Assembly (NCBI GenBank): GCA_021234535.1
Contig: CM037836.1
Location: 23,984,769 to 24,048,768, forward strand
From: Stichopus chloronotus
Taxonomy: Eukaryota > Echinodermata > Holothuroidea > Aspidochirotida > Stichopodidae
DNA: 64,000 nucleotides
Reading direction: 5' to 3'
Each line of letters begins with the position of its first letter. Within the stretch, counting starts at the first letter, position 1. This document shows positions 38,879 to 53,885 of this stretch, piece by piece. Position numbers and translations under genes: made by a program. The notes under the pieces were generated by a model. That model ran no database searches, was not told the origin of the DNA, and saw only the letters and a list, made by a program, of their open reading frames with translations.

Positions 38879-39102
38879 CTTAAAAAGAAATACGTGGCAG
38901 CCTCCATGATGGTGCCAGATGAAAGCCAATCTGGTGGTGTATGTGTCTACAGATGTGTAACATGTAAAGATTCAGAAACTAGGCTATAATTAATCACTAT
39001 TTTCGGGATGAGCTGGGTGGTTAAACTCTATATTTAAGGTCTATATCGTTTGAAAGGTAATGAAAAAAGGATTCTTAATCCATGCGAATGGAAACGTTTA
39101 GT

Positions 39103-39457
39103 TTAAAGGGAAATAGGGGGTTTAAAATATACCAACATGGCATACAAAGAAAACAGCTTTAAACAATGTTAAACTATTCAGTCTCATCGATAAACATACA
39201 TACAAAAGCTTCTTTTCCTCAAAATGATATGCATGTGACGAGTAACGGAAGATGCATCATTTGAATTTTGAAAAGTTTGGGTGAACAAATTAGTGTCGAG
39301 TAACAAAAACCGGAATTTCTATCTGTGAGGAGCTTATTTCTTGAAAAGAAGGCTACTGTCCTTCCTTATTTTGAATACTCTGTCATTCTTTGTCCACAAA
39401 CATTGGTTTTAAATATATGGTTGTTATCTGTGAAACAAACGCCTTATTTCCCTTTAA
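39103..39457 (+). mobile_element. TTAA-ended MITE, copy 2
   Basis: A 355-base element from TTAAAGGGAAATAGGG to CCTTATTTCCCTTTAA. It shares its interior (AGTAACGGAAGATGCATCAT, AAGAAGGCTACTGTCCTTCC) with the copies at 35555-35892 and 53533-53885. No coding capacity. It lies between the candidate exon ending at 38682 and the plus-strand exon at 39725. Confidence 0.85.
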
Positions 39458-39724
39458 GAGATGATTATGAAAAATACAAGTTACTGTCCACTTACGTTTA
39501 CAACCTTTCAAAATCACACCAAAGTAAGAGCTATGTATCCGTAAGTACTACTTAAAAGACAATGAATATTTACATTGTTACGATATATTGCTTTTCAACC
39601 ATATTTATAAGTTGGGAACCACTTAATTACTCTGACAGTACCCCCACTGTAGCACAGTTTAGAATTAAGCTAGTTGAGTGCACCTGAAGATGGACGCGTT
39701 ATGGGAATTTTCACAGTTTTTTAG

Positions 39725-39865
39725 TGCAGCGACAACGTAGCCGATAGTCATCGCCAAAAACTACAATTTTGGAAGAAAAACCCTGCAAATGGACAAATTG
39801 TGCATGACATACTTTTCGTATTTATTGAGTGTATCAGAGCTGCATTTGGAAGCCTTAGAGAAAAG
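39725..39865 (+). CDS. Candidate coding exon, unknown protein
   Basis: An open frame of 47 codons bounded by an acceptor (CACAGTTTTTTAG, or TGCAG five bases on) and a consensus donor AAG|GTAATT at 39866. The peptide reads DNVADSHRQKLQFWKKN, then IVHDILFVFIECIRAAFGS, and looks like a real helical segment. Just upstream, an ATG in strong context at 39691 (AAGATGG) opens another frame (MDALWEFSQFFSAATT) that stops at 39738. A one-base frameshift, in the genome or the assembly, could fuse them into a first exon. A following exon may begin at 40013 or 40027 (phase fits 40027) and run to 40198 or to a GC donor CAG|GCAAGT at 40076. Confidence 0.4.
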
Positions 39866-40198
39866 GTAATTGTTATGATTTGAAAGATTTCTTTGTACAA
39901 AAGTCCGTGAAAGTTTGTTGTCGCTGTGTTATTGTATATGTGTACATGCATTACTAGCCTAGACCAAACATGACAATGAATAATGATAAGGCCTAACTTC
40001 ATTTCATTCTAGCCATGCATTGTGAGCAATTGGTCCTAGAACAGAAGGCTAACACTAAAGAATTGAATTCACAGGCAAGTCAAACAAAGCCCATTTGGAG
40101 TGTGGACATGTACGCTGCACCCCTGACTGCAGATCAGCCCAGTAACACATATGGCTTAGGCTACGAGATATATATCTGAAGTGTTCAAGTGAGAGTGA

Positions 40199-42719
40199 TA
40201 AACTGTAACAGAAGTAGACCTGAGCTACATGGTATAACAGCACCCATGTACAGCCATGTATGGCTCTGATAACGAACACAAACACCACCACACTGGAAGA
40301 AAACTCACACATACCAAGTAATGCCTGCATTTAAATTAACCAAAAAACTTGTTTAACACGGTACTGGAAGTTACGCTAAGCCTAATATACTCCACCAGCA
40401 ACGATTCTGGCGGTAAAGATACTTCTTCAAGTAAAGAAAGGAACAGAAGGAACACCACCCTGGCCATAATAACGTCGTTGGTAGTGGTATGGTGGTATGT
40501 ATGCCATATGAGTACAGTACACATGACTACCTGGCAACTTGTGCGCTAGCTCACTGTCAGTACCAGTTTAAAGCTAGCATGAACAGAGTGCTGCTACTGC
40601 TCAGTTGGTGAGAACAACTTGAAGCAATCAATCAAATGCCCTATTTTCCCTGTGTGAAAGCCGGTAATAGTTTGAAAGATACTCTGTGTTACACACTACG
40701 ATAAAATTCAAAGGGTCTTGCAAGAGGCTAAAATGGCTATTAATACTTTATAAAACAATAGAAATGTATGCATCACTGTTCACATTCACAGTGAATCTGC
40801 ACTTTACACGTGCGCGCAAGAATGTGTAATGAAATTTGTACGCACCAACGCAGATGAAAATGACAAAAAAAAACCACACACAATGAGTTGAGTGAATCCA
40901 AGAATTGAAGCTATGGGCTTCGATTAATAAGTAAATGGTACATGCTTAACAGTTACCTCTACAGCCTACATGCTCTGAGTCTGGCCTGAGCCCAACGTCA
41001 TTAGTTACGAATGGCTAGCCTTCTGCAAACTAATTTAGGGTCTAATAAGTTCAGTTTAGTAGTACGAGCAGTAGCCTAAGTTAGGCCTAATTATCAGTTG
41101 AACTCACATGAACGAAAACTAAAGTGAAACCAAACAGTCTTCATACAGGAAAAAGGATAACTGCTGAAACTCGAATTTTGGTATCGACTTCCGCGCAAAT
41201 ATTCACGGCCACCACGGCCTTCGGGTGCACGTTACACATATGCAAAATGGCAAACTCTCTTTCTTCACGCTCAGTCTGTACTGTATAGTCGAGTAAATCA
41301 CATGAATGATAAACCTGGAGGCGCCGCACTAGAGCTGTGTTGACCGGGTCTCTGAAGTATGAGTCTGATGAGGACTCATGTGTGACACATTTGGCGTGCC
41401 TGGTAATGACATATTTCCATTATGTACGTACGTACGTACGTATGTACACGTACATTGATTCTCTCGCGCAATTGATACGGGAATTACCGTTGCCTAGTAA
41501 TTGTAACGTACTTTGTATACAGAAAAGCACTGAAGCAACAAGATCAAGGCGAAAGTCATGTCACTGATATTGCATTCTGTAGTGTCTGCAGTCACATGCC
41601 GAAATGAACTGAACTTAACGAATGGAACAGGTAAGTGATTACCAACAACTAATTACTGGAATAGAAATTATTGCAACACAACATTGACTTGACTGAGATT
41701 TTAGCAGCCAAACAGTATTGTATTTGTTAGGCCTATACCTATGAAGCTAACGAGTAACACCTGTTCGAGTGACTGTAACTTGTGTGAGACCAAAGAAGAC
41801 TTGATTGTCAATAGGGGGTCACGTACGTGTAACGGCATGACACCGGCGGACAAAATGTTGGCTCGAATTTAGAATCAGTTCCTGGAAATGTCAGGTAATA
41901 TATAGGATAGCCATTGACAAAATCTGCCGGATACTGTCAATGTCATGTCACTGTGGATTGTGGAATGGAGGGCCACCCTACGATAGTATCTTTTTTTAAC
42001 TCAGTATTTTTGTAAGAACTTTGAATCCTCAATGTAGGCCTATGTTGGAAAACACCAAGAATTTTCATGTCTTTATGGTAATATTTTTGTTTCCAGAAAT
42101 GCTCCAGATTCTGTAGTTCAATGCAAAATGACATTTTTATGGCATCATATCTTACAGATTTAACACATGAAATCATTGAAACATTATGGTGTATTTTCTA
42201 TAGAGATACTGAACTCTAAACATGGTCAATAGAGTGGCAGAAATAGTCAAAGTTCCATATGTTGGCCATTTCAAGAAGCCATACAGTAACTCACTAAAAC
42301 AACTTTAGAAATAGTCCAAACTAGTTACAGCTGCCTACTCTGTGGGATTGTGCTATTGGTTTTATATTATTGCAGGCTGGTGGGATCTACTGTATATTTG
42401 TTGAGAAATTAGACCTCAAGATTGTCAAAATGCCCTTCTCCCACAATGCATAGAATTTCAATTGATTTTAAATCAATTAATTTCTAATGAACCTCACTAA
42501 AAATTTCACTAGGCCTATGCCTGTATGTGCAAATATTTTAGGAATTTTTGGAGTCAATTGAGCACCAACGTTCTTCAAAACTGGGTGATTTGACATTGAA
42601 TGACCCTTTAAAATCAAGAGGCAAGGACATTATGGCCCACTGATATTGCATTCGAGCATCCAGGTGAGTGGTATGGTTGAAGAGTGCCCTGCATTCTATA
42701 CAGTAGTTGTACCAATCAG
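40199..42719. other. Mixed stretch with weak exon-like ORFs, no firm gene
   Basis: ORFs at 40336-40549 on both strands and at 41141-41329 on the minus strand look somewhat protein-like (minus: HMCNVHPKAVVAVNICAEVD). The DNA around 41.15-41.35 kb is GC- and CpG-richer than its surroundings, as near a promoter. Without homology I cannot call any of them. From 41.5 to 42.7 kb nothing is seen. Confidence 0.3.
41424..41453. repeat. (GTAC)n tetranucleotide repeat
   Basis: A run of GTAC units with one T and one AC interruption. It is self-complementary and can form a hairpin. Confidence 0.9.
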
Positions 42720-43398
42720 AATGTCTCAGCAAGGCTTTTGTCAGAAAAGGTCCTGCCTCACTGATATCTTGGAGTTCATGGCAGATGTAAGTAGTTCGTT
42801 GGATAGGCAGAAGTATGTTGGTGTTGCTTTCCTAGAATTCCAGAAAGCATTGGATAAGGTTTCTCACCAAGTCTTTTGCCTAAATTGGAGAATATGATAA
42901 AGAGGTATTGAGAAAGGCCAGTGCAGGGCTACTAGATTGATTAGTGCCTGTTCCTTATGAAGTAGTATGTTACGTCTCTTAAATCTCACTTCACATGAAC
43001 TGCAAAGATTGTGGAGAGATTTGATTCAAGTTTATAAGATTGTTCATGGTTTTGATACTTTACCTTGTTCTGACTTTTTCAAGTTTGCAAATAGTAAAAT
43101 TACAAGAGGTCATCGTCTTAAATCCCAGAAGGTTCAAAGTACAGTAGGATCAATATTCATTGTTACTTATTTCTCAAAGGGTAGTGACTGATTGGAATGT
43201 GTTGCTTGAGGACCAATTCAGTGATGGCAAGAAGTGTTAACAGCTTCAAGAATGCACTGGACAAGTATTTAAAGCTTTGCAACCTGGTTTGAAATTTGTA
43301 GCCTTATACGTAGTTGAACTTATTTTTTTAGGGTCCTTGATGGGGACTTAATTGTTCCTCCTGATCCTTTTTGCGCTACTAAACTAAACCAGACTAAA
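42720..43398 (+). mobile_element. CR1/L2-like non-LTR retrotransposon 3' fragment, internally deleted
   Basis: The plus strand encodes an RT piece, QQGFCQKRSCLTDILEFM then FQKALDKVSHQ (42724-42880), matching the conserved RT region before the catalytic YADD. After a deletion that removes the active site, the C-terminal tail follows: LTSHELQRLWRDLIQVYKI and TRGHRLKSQKVQS (42967-43190), then broken TDWNVL- and SFKNALDKY-like pieces. The 3' end is an ACTAAA-type simple repeat (43377-43403), as many CR1/L2 elements have. The fragment is inactive and old. The gypsy element at 43404 landed in its tail. Confidence 0.75.
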
Positions 43399-43403
43399 CT
43401 AAC
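43399..43403. other. Target site duplication of gypsy element (left)
   Basis: CTAAC directly before the left LTR, identical to CTAAC at 47958-47962 after the right LTR. Five bases is the usual Ty3/gypsy length. Confidence 0.9.
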
Positions 43404-43525
43404 TGTCATGTAGTCGACAAGATAATGAATGCTCGTGACACAAAGATGGCGGATTCACAACAACTTCAATTTATTTGACCAGGCGTATGCGGGTGCAAAC
43501 AACTATATGAAACTACTACGTAACA
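43404..43525 (-). repeat. LTR (3' LTR of the element), 122 bp
   Basis: TG...CA ends in plus-strand reading. It lacks a 30-base segment that the other LTR keeps; the break lies in TTATT, which also ends the missing segment, so deletion by short direct repeat is likely. Confidence 0.92.
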
Positions 43526-43538
43526 CTCCTCGCCTCTT
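43526..43538 (-). other. Polypurine tract
   Basis: Minus-strand AAGAGGCGAGGAG directly abuts the 3' LTR, where plus-strand DNA synthesis is primed. One C interrupts the purines. Confidence 0.75.
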
Positions 43539-43597
43539 AAAACAGAGTAATAACAACTTCATAAATAACGCATAAAGAAAACATAAAATAAAGGTAT

Positions 43598-46500
43598 TTA
43601 CAGATCAAGACGTACTGGTTTCCTATGTACTCTTTGTGACCGTCTCAGGGGTTGTGGTGACATAGGAGGTCCCATGTCAGTGGAAGGGGAAGTAGATATG
43701 CTTTGATTGGGTTCAACAACGTCTTGAGTGTTCTCAATAGACTCAGTGGGTAGAACAGGTATCACTTCAGGAAAATCTGGTGGGATATCAGAGCCAGGGC
43801 TTCTACTCAGATGCACAGGCTCTGGATCAACACCATTCAACTCATCCCTCGGTGGGAGAAACCTCCTCTCCATATTACCATGATGAAGTTCATATCTAGT
43901 CAGTAAGTGATCAATGTGAACATACCTACTCGAACCTGAATTGTCCATTTTTGCGACATACGTCCGAGGTCCACAAACTTTAGTGACCCTGGCTGGAAGC
44001 CATTTAACCTCACCTCCTCTGGTATTCCTGACTCGAACCATGTCATTAACTTGAAACCTTCTCTCTTTTACTGTCTTGTCATGGAAATGCTTCTGCTTGG
44101 CTTGGTTGTTCTGAACAACCTGCCGCAGATTTGGTTTCAACAAGGACAGCTTGGTTCTTGGCTGTCTCTTTAAGAAGAGGTTAGCAGGGGTTTGCCCTGT
44201 GGTACTGTGGGGTGTATTGCGATAGTTAAAGAGGAAATTGGATAATCTCACTTGAAGTGACAATTCCCTAGATTTAGGATTATCATCCAACATTTGCTTT
44301 GTTAAGGCTCTCTTTACGATCTGTACTGAACGCTCCGCTGCTCCATTGGAGGACGGATGGTATGGGGGCACTCTAGTATGTTTGATGCCATTTCTCATCA
44401 TGAATGCTTCGAACTCCTTGGATGAAAATGGCGGCCCATTATCAGATACGATTTCTCGTGGAAGCCCATACGATGCAAAAAGGGTGCAAAGAATATCAAT
44501 GGTTTTATTCGCAGTTGTAGAATACATGGGGAACACTTCCAACCATTTTGAATGGCTATCAACTACAACCAAGCAGTGCTGTTTATTCCATTCAGCGAAG
44601 TCTATGTGAAGGCGGTCCCAGGGAGACACAGGCCATTCCCATGGTTGCAACGGTGCAACTGGTGGACGATTAGCGACTGATGCACAAGCAGTACAGGCTC
44701 GGACACAGGACTCGATCTCCAGGTCAAGTCCTGGCCACCACACATAACTGCGAGCAATGGCCTTCATATGGCTCATACCCATGTGTTGACCGTGTAAGTC
44801 TTTGAGTATTTTCTCTCGAAAACTTAGGGGGATTATTACCCTAGACCCCCACATAACACAGTTTTGTTCAGCTGAAAGTTCAGTTCTACGTGTGAAATAG
44901 GGTTTTAGATCATCATTATCTACAAAATTTGGCCACCCTGACATAACAAAATCATGTACTCTACTTAGGACTGGGTCTCTCTGGGTCGCTTTGCCAATTT
45001 CAGTTGCCGTAACTGGTAAATCATTTACATATGAAAAGAAGAATACTTCTTGATCAATATCCCCGACTTCACCTTTACACGGTGGTCGTGACAACGCATC
45101 CGCGTTACTGTGATTTTCAGATTTGCGGTATTCTATATCATACGTGTAACTTGAGAGGATCAACGCCCAACGCTGAATTCTAGCATTTGCCAATGTAGGC
45201 ACTGGTGATTTCGGGCCCAGAATACTCATTAACGGTTTATGATCCGTGATCAGAGTGAAGTTATGCCCATACAGATATTTGTGAAATTTGCGAATTCCGA
45301 AAATGAGACTCAACCCCTCTCTTTCAATTTGGGCGTACTTTCGTTCCGCTTTACTTAGAGCTCTTGATGCAAATGCTATTGGGCGCTCCTCCCCTCCAGG
45401 TAAGATATGTGAAATAACAGCCCCGATGCCATATGCTGAGGCATCACACGCCAAACGTAGGGGCAACTTTACATCATAATGACATAATACTTCACTATTT
45501 AGCAGTAACTCCTTACTCTTAATAAAAGCATTCTCACAGGTAGGTGTCCAGTCCCACTGAACATCTTTCCGAAGTAAATTGTTTAATGGAAAGATTGTTG
45601 ATGACAAATTTGGAAGAAATTTCCCTTAATAATTCAGAAGACCCAAGTATGATTTAAGCTCGGTAAGATTTGTGGGAGTGGGCGCCTGTTTAATTGCATT
45701 AACTTTCTCAGCTGTCGGTTGCAGCCCATGTTGATCAACCTTATGACCCAGGTATTCAACTGAATTTGCCCAAAACTCGCACTTCTTTCTTTTGGCCTTA
45801 ACATTAAACTGCTCTAGTCTACTTAAGACTTGCTTTAACACAATCATGTGTTCTTCTTCGGTGGCAGTAGCAATTAGTATGTCGTCCAGATAACAACAGA
45901 CATTAGGTATGCCCTGCAAGATTTTGTCCATTGTACATTGAAAAATGGCAGGCGCTGACGCCACCCCAAAAGCCAATCGGTTAAACTGATACAACCCCAT
46001 AGGTGTATTAATGGTTAAATATTGCTTACATACATCTTCAACCTCTAGTTGTAGATATGCACTGCTTAGATCGATCTTACTAAAAACCTTTCCCCCTGAT
46101 AAGGTAGCAAAAAGGTCTTCGGCAGTTGGTAAGGGATACTGATTTACTTCAATCACTTTATTAATGGACACTTTATAGTCACCGCACAGTCTAATAGATC
46201 CATCAGCCTTGGGCACCACTACGATCGGCGAGGCCCAATCGCTTGTATCAACTTTGGTAAGTATGCCTCTGGACTCTAGACGCTTTAGTTCTTCATTAAC
46301 TTTGTCCCGAATTGCGTATGGTACCGGACGTGGCTTCCAAAAACTCGACTGGGCATCTGGTGGCACATAGAGCTTAGCCTTGTGATCTTTTATGGAACCA
46401 GAACCTTCCTCGAAAACGGATTGATAACTGGACAAAATGTTGTCAATCGGGGAAGACACAGAAAATATCTCAGCCCAGTTAAGACGAATATTACGCAACC

Positions 46501-47719
46501 ACTGGCGATCAAATAGTGACGGTTTGTTCCCTTGAACCACATAAAGCGGTAATGTGTACTCCTGGTCTTCATAACGGACCGGTACGGTAAGTTTACCAAG
46601 TACACCAATGCTCTCTCTGGTATACAACTTAAGTTTGACATTTGCAGACTCCAGCGGTCGATGTTTCAAGTGTTTCTTGTAGACCACATCTGATATGATG
46701 GACACATCTGCCCCTGTATCAAGAGCCATTTCAATTTTGCACTGGTCAACACTAACATCTACCTTGAATTTATGGTTTTGGCTCGTTCCATTAACAGCAG
46801 AATACACGGTGTACACTTGAAATGTGTCCCGACTCGACGACGCAACCTCTTCATTAGGCATAGGGCTGGGTTCATCAGATTGGCTCGAGCTTCCAACTAG
46901 TTTGACAGAACCTGGTCTTGATTTGAATCCCTGCTGACTTTTCTTTTGACGACACGCCTTTTCCAAATGCCCCACTTTCTGACAGTGAAAGCATGTTTTG
47001 TCTCTATGTGGGCAAACGTCTGCTCTATGTTCACCAAGACACCGATAACATGCCTTCGGTTGGTTTGACTGACCAGATCGTCGACAAAAACCTTGATTAT
47101 GTCCATATTTTGGCCCATGAGTACCTGGGGGATTAGGTCTAGAGGGAGGCCTAACGCTTACCTCATCGATGTGAGAAAATCCAGCATGATTTCCGCCTGG
47201 TCGCATTTCACTGGCATGCTGTGAAGCCATCTCCATGGCTGATGCCAACTCCACTGCTTTTGACAACGTTAACTTTTGCTCTGTTAACAGTTTACGCTGT
47301 ATGTTTGTATTGCGTACACCACATACCAGTCTGTCACGTAATGCGTCGTTAAGAAATGCACCGTAATCACATGTGCTAGCTAGCTTTTTTAATGCAGCTA
47401 CGTATTCCGCGATACTCTTGTTTTCCCCTTGTTCGCGTTTGTAAAACGTGAAACGCTCAGCTATAATCAAAGGCGTTGGGGAGTAATGATCCGTCAATGT
47501 CTTTTTTAACTCACTAAATGACATTCCGCTGGGTTTGCTGGGTTAGACGAGCGATTTTAAGAGGCTATAGACTTTCAGTCCAACGACGGTCAAAAACACC
47601 GCGACAGCTTTATCATCTCCTATATCGTTGGCCTTAAAAAATTGTTCCACGCGTTCGACATACGAAGCGAAGTCTTCATTTCCCTCAATAAACTCACCGA
47701 TCTGTCCGATTGTGGCCAT
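43598..47719 (-). pseudogene. Gypsy gag-pol polyprotein, one frame with two nonsense codons
   Basis: One continuous frame of 1374 codons from ATG at 47719 to TAA at 43598, broken by TAA at 47543-47545 in gag and TAA at 45626-45628 at the RT/RNase H boundary. There is no frameshift. In order: capsid-like region; zinc knuckles CYRCLGEHRADVC (one residue short of the usual spacing) and CFHCQKVGHLEKAC; protease ALDTGADVS; RT with FSKIDLSSAY and catalytic YLDD; RNase H with CDASAYGIGAV and TDHKPL; integrase with an HHCC zinc site, then the HIDFAEW, SDNGPPF and GAAERSVQ core residues (D, D, E); and a GPRTYVAKM module near the C terminus. All catalytic motifs are intact, so only the two stops disable it. 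Family level: K02A2.6-like Ty3/gypsy. Confidence 0.93.
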
Positions 47720-47782
47720 CGCGCTACCAGACGATTCTACGATATCTGCGTAACGTAACTGTGTCAATATTTTGGGAAAAAT

Positions 47783-47798
47783 CCCATCTTCGTCGCCA
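47783..47798 (-). other. Candidate tRNA primer binding site
   Basis: Minus-strand TGGCGACGAAGATGGG starts 7 bases inside the 5' LTR. The TGG start matches a tRNA CCA end. The tRNA identity was not determined. Confidence 0.55.
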
Positions 47799-47805
47799 AA
47801 ATATC

Positions 47806-47957
47806 TGTCATGTGGTCGACAAGATAATGAATGCTCGTGACACCAAGATGGCGGATTCACAACAACTTCAATTTATTCATAGTAGGGCCTAATTATTCCT
47901 CTTTATTTGACCAGGCGTATGCGGGTGCAAACAACTATATGAAACTACTACGTAACA
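47806..47957 (-). repeat. LTR (5' LTR of the element), 152 bp
   Basis: Same ends as 43404-43525, plus a 30-base segment at about 47877-47906 missing from the other LTR. At 152 bp it is short for a gypsy LTR. No clear TATA signal was identified. Confidence 0.92.
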
Positions 47958-47962
47958 CTAAC
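47958..47962. other. Target site duplication of gypsy element (right)
   Basis: CTAAC, identical to 43399-43403. Confidence 0.9.
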
Positions 47963-51360
<3,398 letters not shown>

Positions 51361-51707
51361 TGACCCCACATCTCAGTTTCCTCGGGCAATCATTCACCCC
51401 TTTGTTATTCCTGTATTGTTTCTAGTTGAGTGCCTATACCCAAGTCGAATGGAGTGGTTTGCTTGTATGTGGTCTGCAGTTACCCTCAGTGAACTCGGGA
51501 AGATTCCTTGAAGAATATCGGAGTGTTCAGCTCACCATACACAGATTGATGTCCATTGTTGTACAGATCCGCTTACACTACTTCAAACAGAACAAGTACC
51601 AAACCGCATCTCTGCTCACCAGCATTTCAGTTAAATGATATTTTATTTAAATTTTCTCATAATTGTGTGTGACTCTTTGTTTTGGTCAGTACCAAAGTAG
51701 TAATTGA

Positions 51708-51884
<177 letters not shown>

Positions 51885-53185
51885 ATTTTGCTTATTCATC
51901 AGTATGCGTTTGTTTTATCTTTCACTTTTAGTATTTCCAATTCTGAAATAACTTTCTCTGAAATAACTTTTTTTTTTTTTTCCTGACACTCATTTTCTCA
52001 AAGGACAACAGTTTGTTGCTAAGCTAATAGAATTGCAATTTGGTGCATGACATGATTCTCTGCATTAGGTAAAGTGGAGTGACACTAATAAGGAACTGAC
52101 CGCAACTTATCTCTTGCGCCAACCAATTTCATCTTTTTGCCTCTGTGTGCACTCAAGTGAATAGTAAGGAAAAGGATTACTTATCACTGAGTGGGTACAA
52201 GACCAGGGTGTACATTCAAGGAAGAAAACACAGAATGTTGAAGTCACTGACCATCACGGATTGCACTTTCCTGACTTGTGCTTGCCAGGTTAAGGAAGGA
52301 GCTCTAATGGGCATTTGAATAGCAAGTGTTGTTATATTTGAATAGCACCATGTGTTACAAGCAAGCCTATCCTGGATTTTATGAACATCTCATTTGGGGT
52401 TTTATCTCTTGGGAATATCTCTGGCTGTTTGTGAAATCGCTTTGCCTAGCCTTGTAGAAATTACAGTTAGGCTTTTGTGCCTAATTTGTAGTCTTTGCTA
52501 ATGTTGTAGCTCGTTGCCAACTATTACAGATGTGTTGTGTAGGTCCAAATGTAGAATGATGTTGCTGCTGTACACAAACTTCCAACCTTTCATAAAGTGA
52601 TCTCATGCTTTGCAAATGGCCTGCATGATGCTTTCGTCCCTGATGCTACGTTTGTTCTCACGTCTGAGTCCTGCATCACCTTTTCTCAGTATGAAAGAAG
52701 AGATTTCTGATGTGCACAGGGATGTTACAATAGAAAGACAGTGAAAGTTATGCTACTAGTCTACCACGTGGGTAGTTTTTACTTCCTGAATGAATGGTCC
52801 TTTGTTATTCACTAATAAATAGTCCTTTTTTGTTCCTTTTTTTATGTGCAAATGAATGGGTCTAAGCTGTGTGATACGTTTTGCAATTAATGTTGCTAAA
52901 AAATAAGATAAACCGTTGTCAAAGCAGAAGCAGCCTAAAACTATCTTCTGAAAAAATGCCAGTTGGTCGGTCGATGGACATATTGGTCTGTTTTCATATT
53001 GGTGGTGTTCACAGCATGTGTCTGTCTCATCACAACAGCGTGGAAAGTGTGGTGGTCGTACGTGTGAATGTCTTCAGTGTAGTTTACTGAAGCTGTGTGT
53101 GGAGGTAGAGAAAAAAATGAAAGTGTCTGTTATTGTATATGATACAGATCTGGTCTTAATATTTTGTGCCATTGAGCATGTGCAG
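51885..53185. other. 3' flank of the zinc-finger gene, no other gene supported
   Basis: The beginning should be 3' UTR of the gene ending at 51884. AATAAA-like signals occur (for example near 52814), but the polyadenylation site is not determined. No other exon is supported before 53186. Confidence 0.4.
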
Positions 53186-53240
53186 ACTTGTGAAGAGCAT
53201 TCGAAAGTGCTGTGTGGACCACTGGAGCGGATCTTCAAAG
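53186..53240 (+). CDS. Weak candidate exon, unknown gene
   Basis: Bounded by an acceptor (GAGCATGTGCAG) and a good donor (TTCAAAG|GTAAAA). The open frame reads TCEEHSKVLCGPLERIFK and ends with one base of a codon. The frame is also open upstream to about 53018, so the acceptor is not required. The phase fits the exon at 55927 but not the one at 54876, so membership in that gene is uncertain. Confidence 0.25.
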
Positions 53241-53284
53241 GTAAAAGTGATATGTGTTGTACAGAAGAAAGAATCATATTTTGA

Positions 53285-53525
53285 TGAACAACAATATTTA
53301 TGGACACAGATCGAGAGATTATTCAAAATAAGGCAGGATGGTAGCCCTCTCTTCCAGACTTAAGTCTCTCACAGACAAAAAATTAAGTTTATTTCTGCTC
53401 AAGACTGAATAGTCATGTTCACCCAAACTTGTAAATGATGCATCTTTTGCAATTCCTCCTTAATGCATAATGTTTGGAGGAGATGAAGCAGTTGCTGATA
53501 CCAGTAGTGAGACTGGATGGTTTAA
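53285..53525 (-). mobile_element. MITE fragment in reverse orientation
   Basis: Matches the reverse complement of the TTAA-ended MITE interior (GATTATTCAAAATAAGG, then GATGCATC and the GGAGATGAAGC region). It is more diverged than the full copies and both terminal repeats are missing or unrecognisable. It lies directly before the full forward copy, making an inverted pair. Confidence 0.65.
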
Positions 53526-53532
53526 CAATGGC

Positions 53533-53885
53533 TTAAAGGGAAATAGGGTGTATAGAATACACCAACATAACATACAAAAGAAATAGTTTTAGTCATTGTT
53601 AAACCATTCAGTCTCATAAATAAACACCTACCAAAGCTTCATCTCCTCAAAACATTATGCATGTGATGAGTAACGGAAGATGCATCATTTGAATTTTGAA
53701 AAGTTTGGGTGAACAAATTGGTGTTGAGCATCAAATAACTGAGTTTCTATCTGTGAGAAACTTATTTCTTGAAAAGAAGGCTACTGTCCTTCCTTATTTT
53801 GAATAATCTATCATTCTGCGTCCACAAACATTGGTTTTAATAATATGGATGTTTTCTGTGGAACAAACGCCCTATTTCCCTTTAA
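53533..53885 (+). mobile_element. TTAA-ended MITE, copy 3
   Basis: 353 bases from TTAAAGGGAAATAGGGTG to CGCCCTATTTCCCTTTAA; the outer inverted repeats match well over about 16 bases. The interior is closest to copy 2 (39103-39457), in the same orientation. No ORF of note. Confidence 0.87.

Larger units (their letters stand above)
43404..47957 (-). mobile_element. Ty3/gypsy LTR retrotransposon, full length, minus strand
   Basis: A 4.55 kb element bounded by short LTRs starting TGTCATGT and ending GTAACA, with identical 5-base target duplications (CTAAC). On the minus strand the order is LTR, primer site, gag, protease, RT, RNase H, integrase, polypurine tract, LTR. That order (integrase last) is Ty3/gypsy rather than copia. 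No envelope ORF follows integrase. The LTRs differ by two substitutions over 122 aligned bases plus one 30-base deletion, so insertion was recent. Two nonsense codons in the single gag-pol frame block the full product. Confidence 0.95.
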
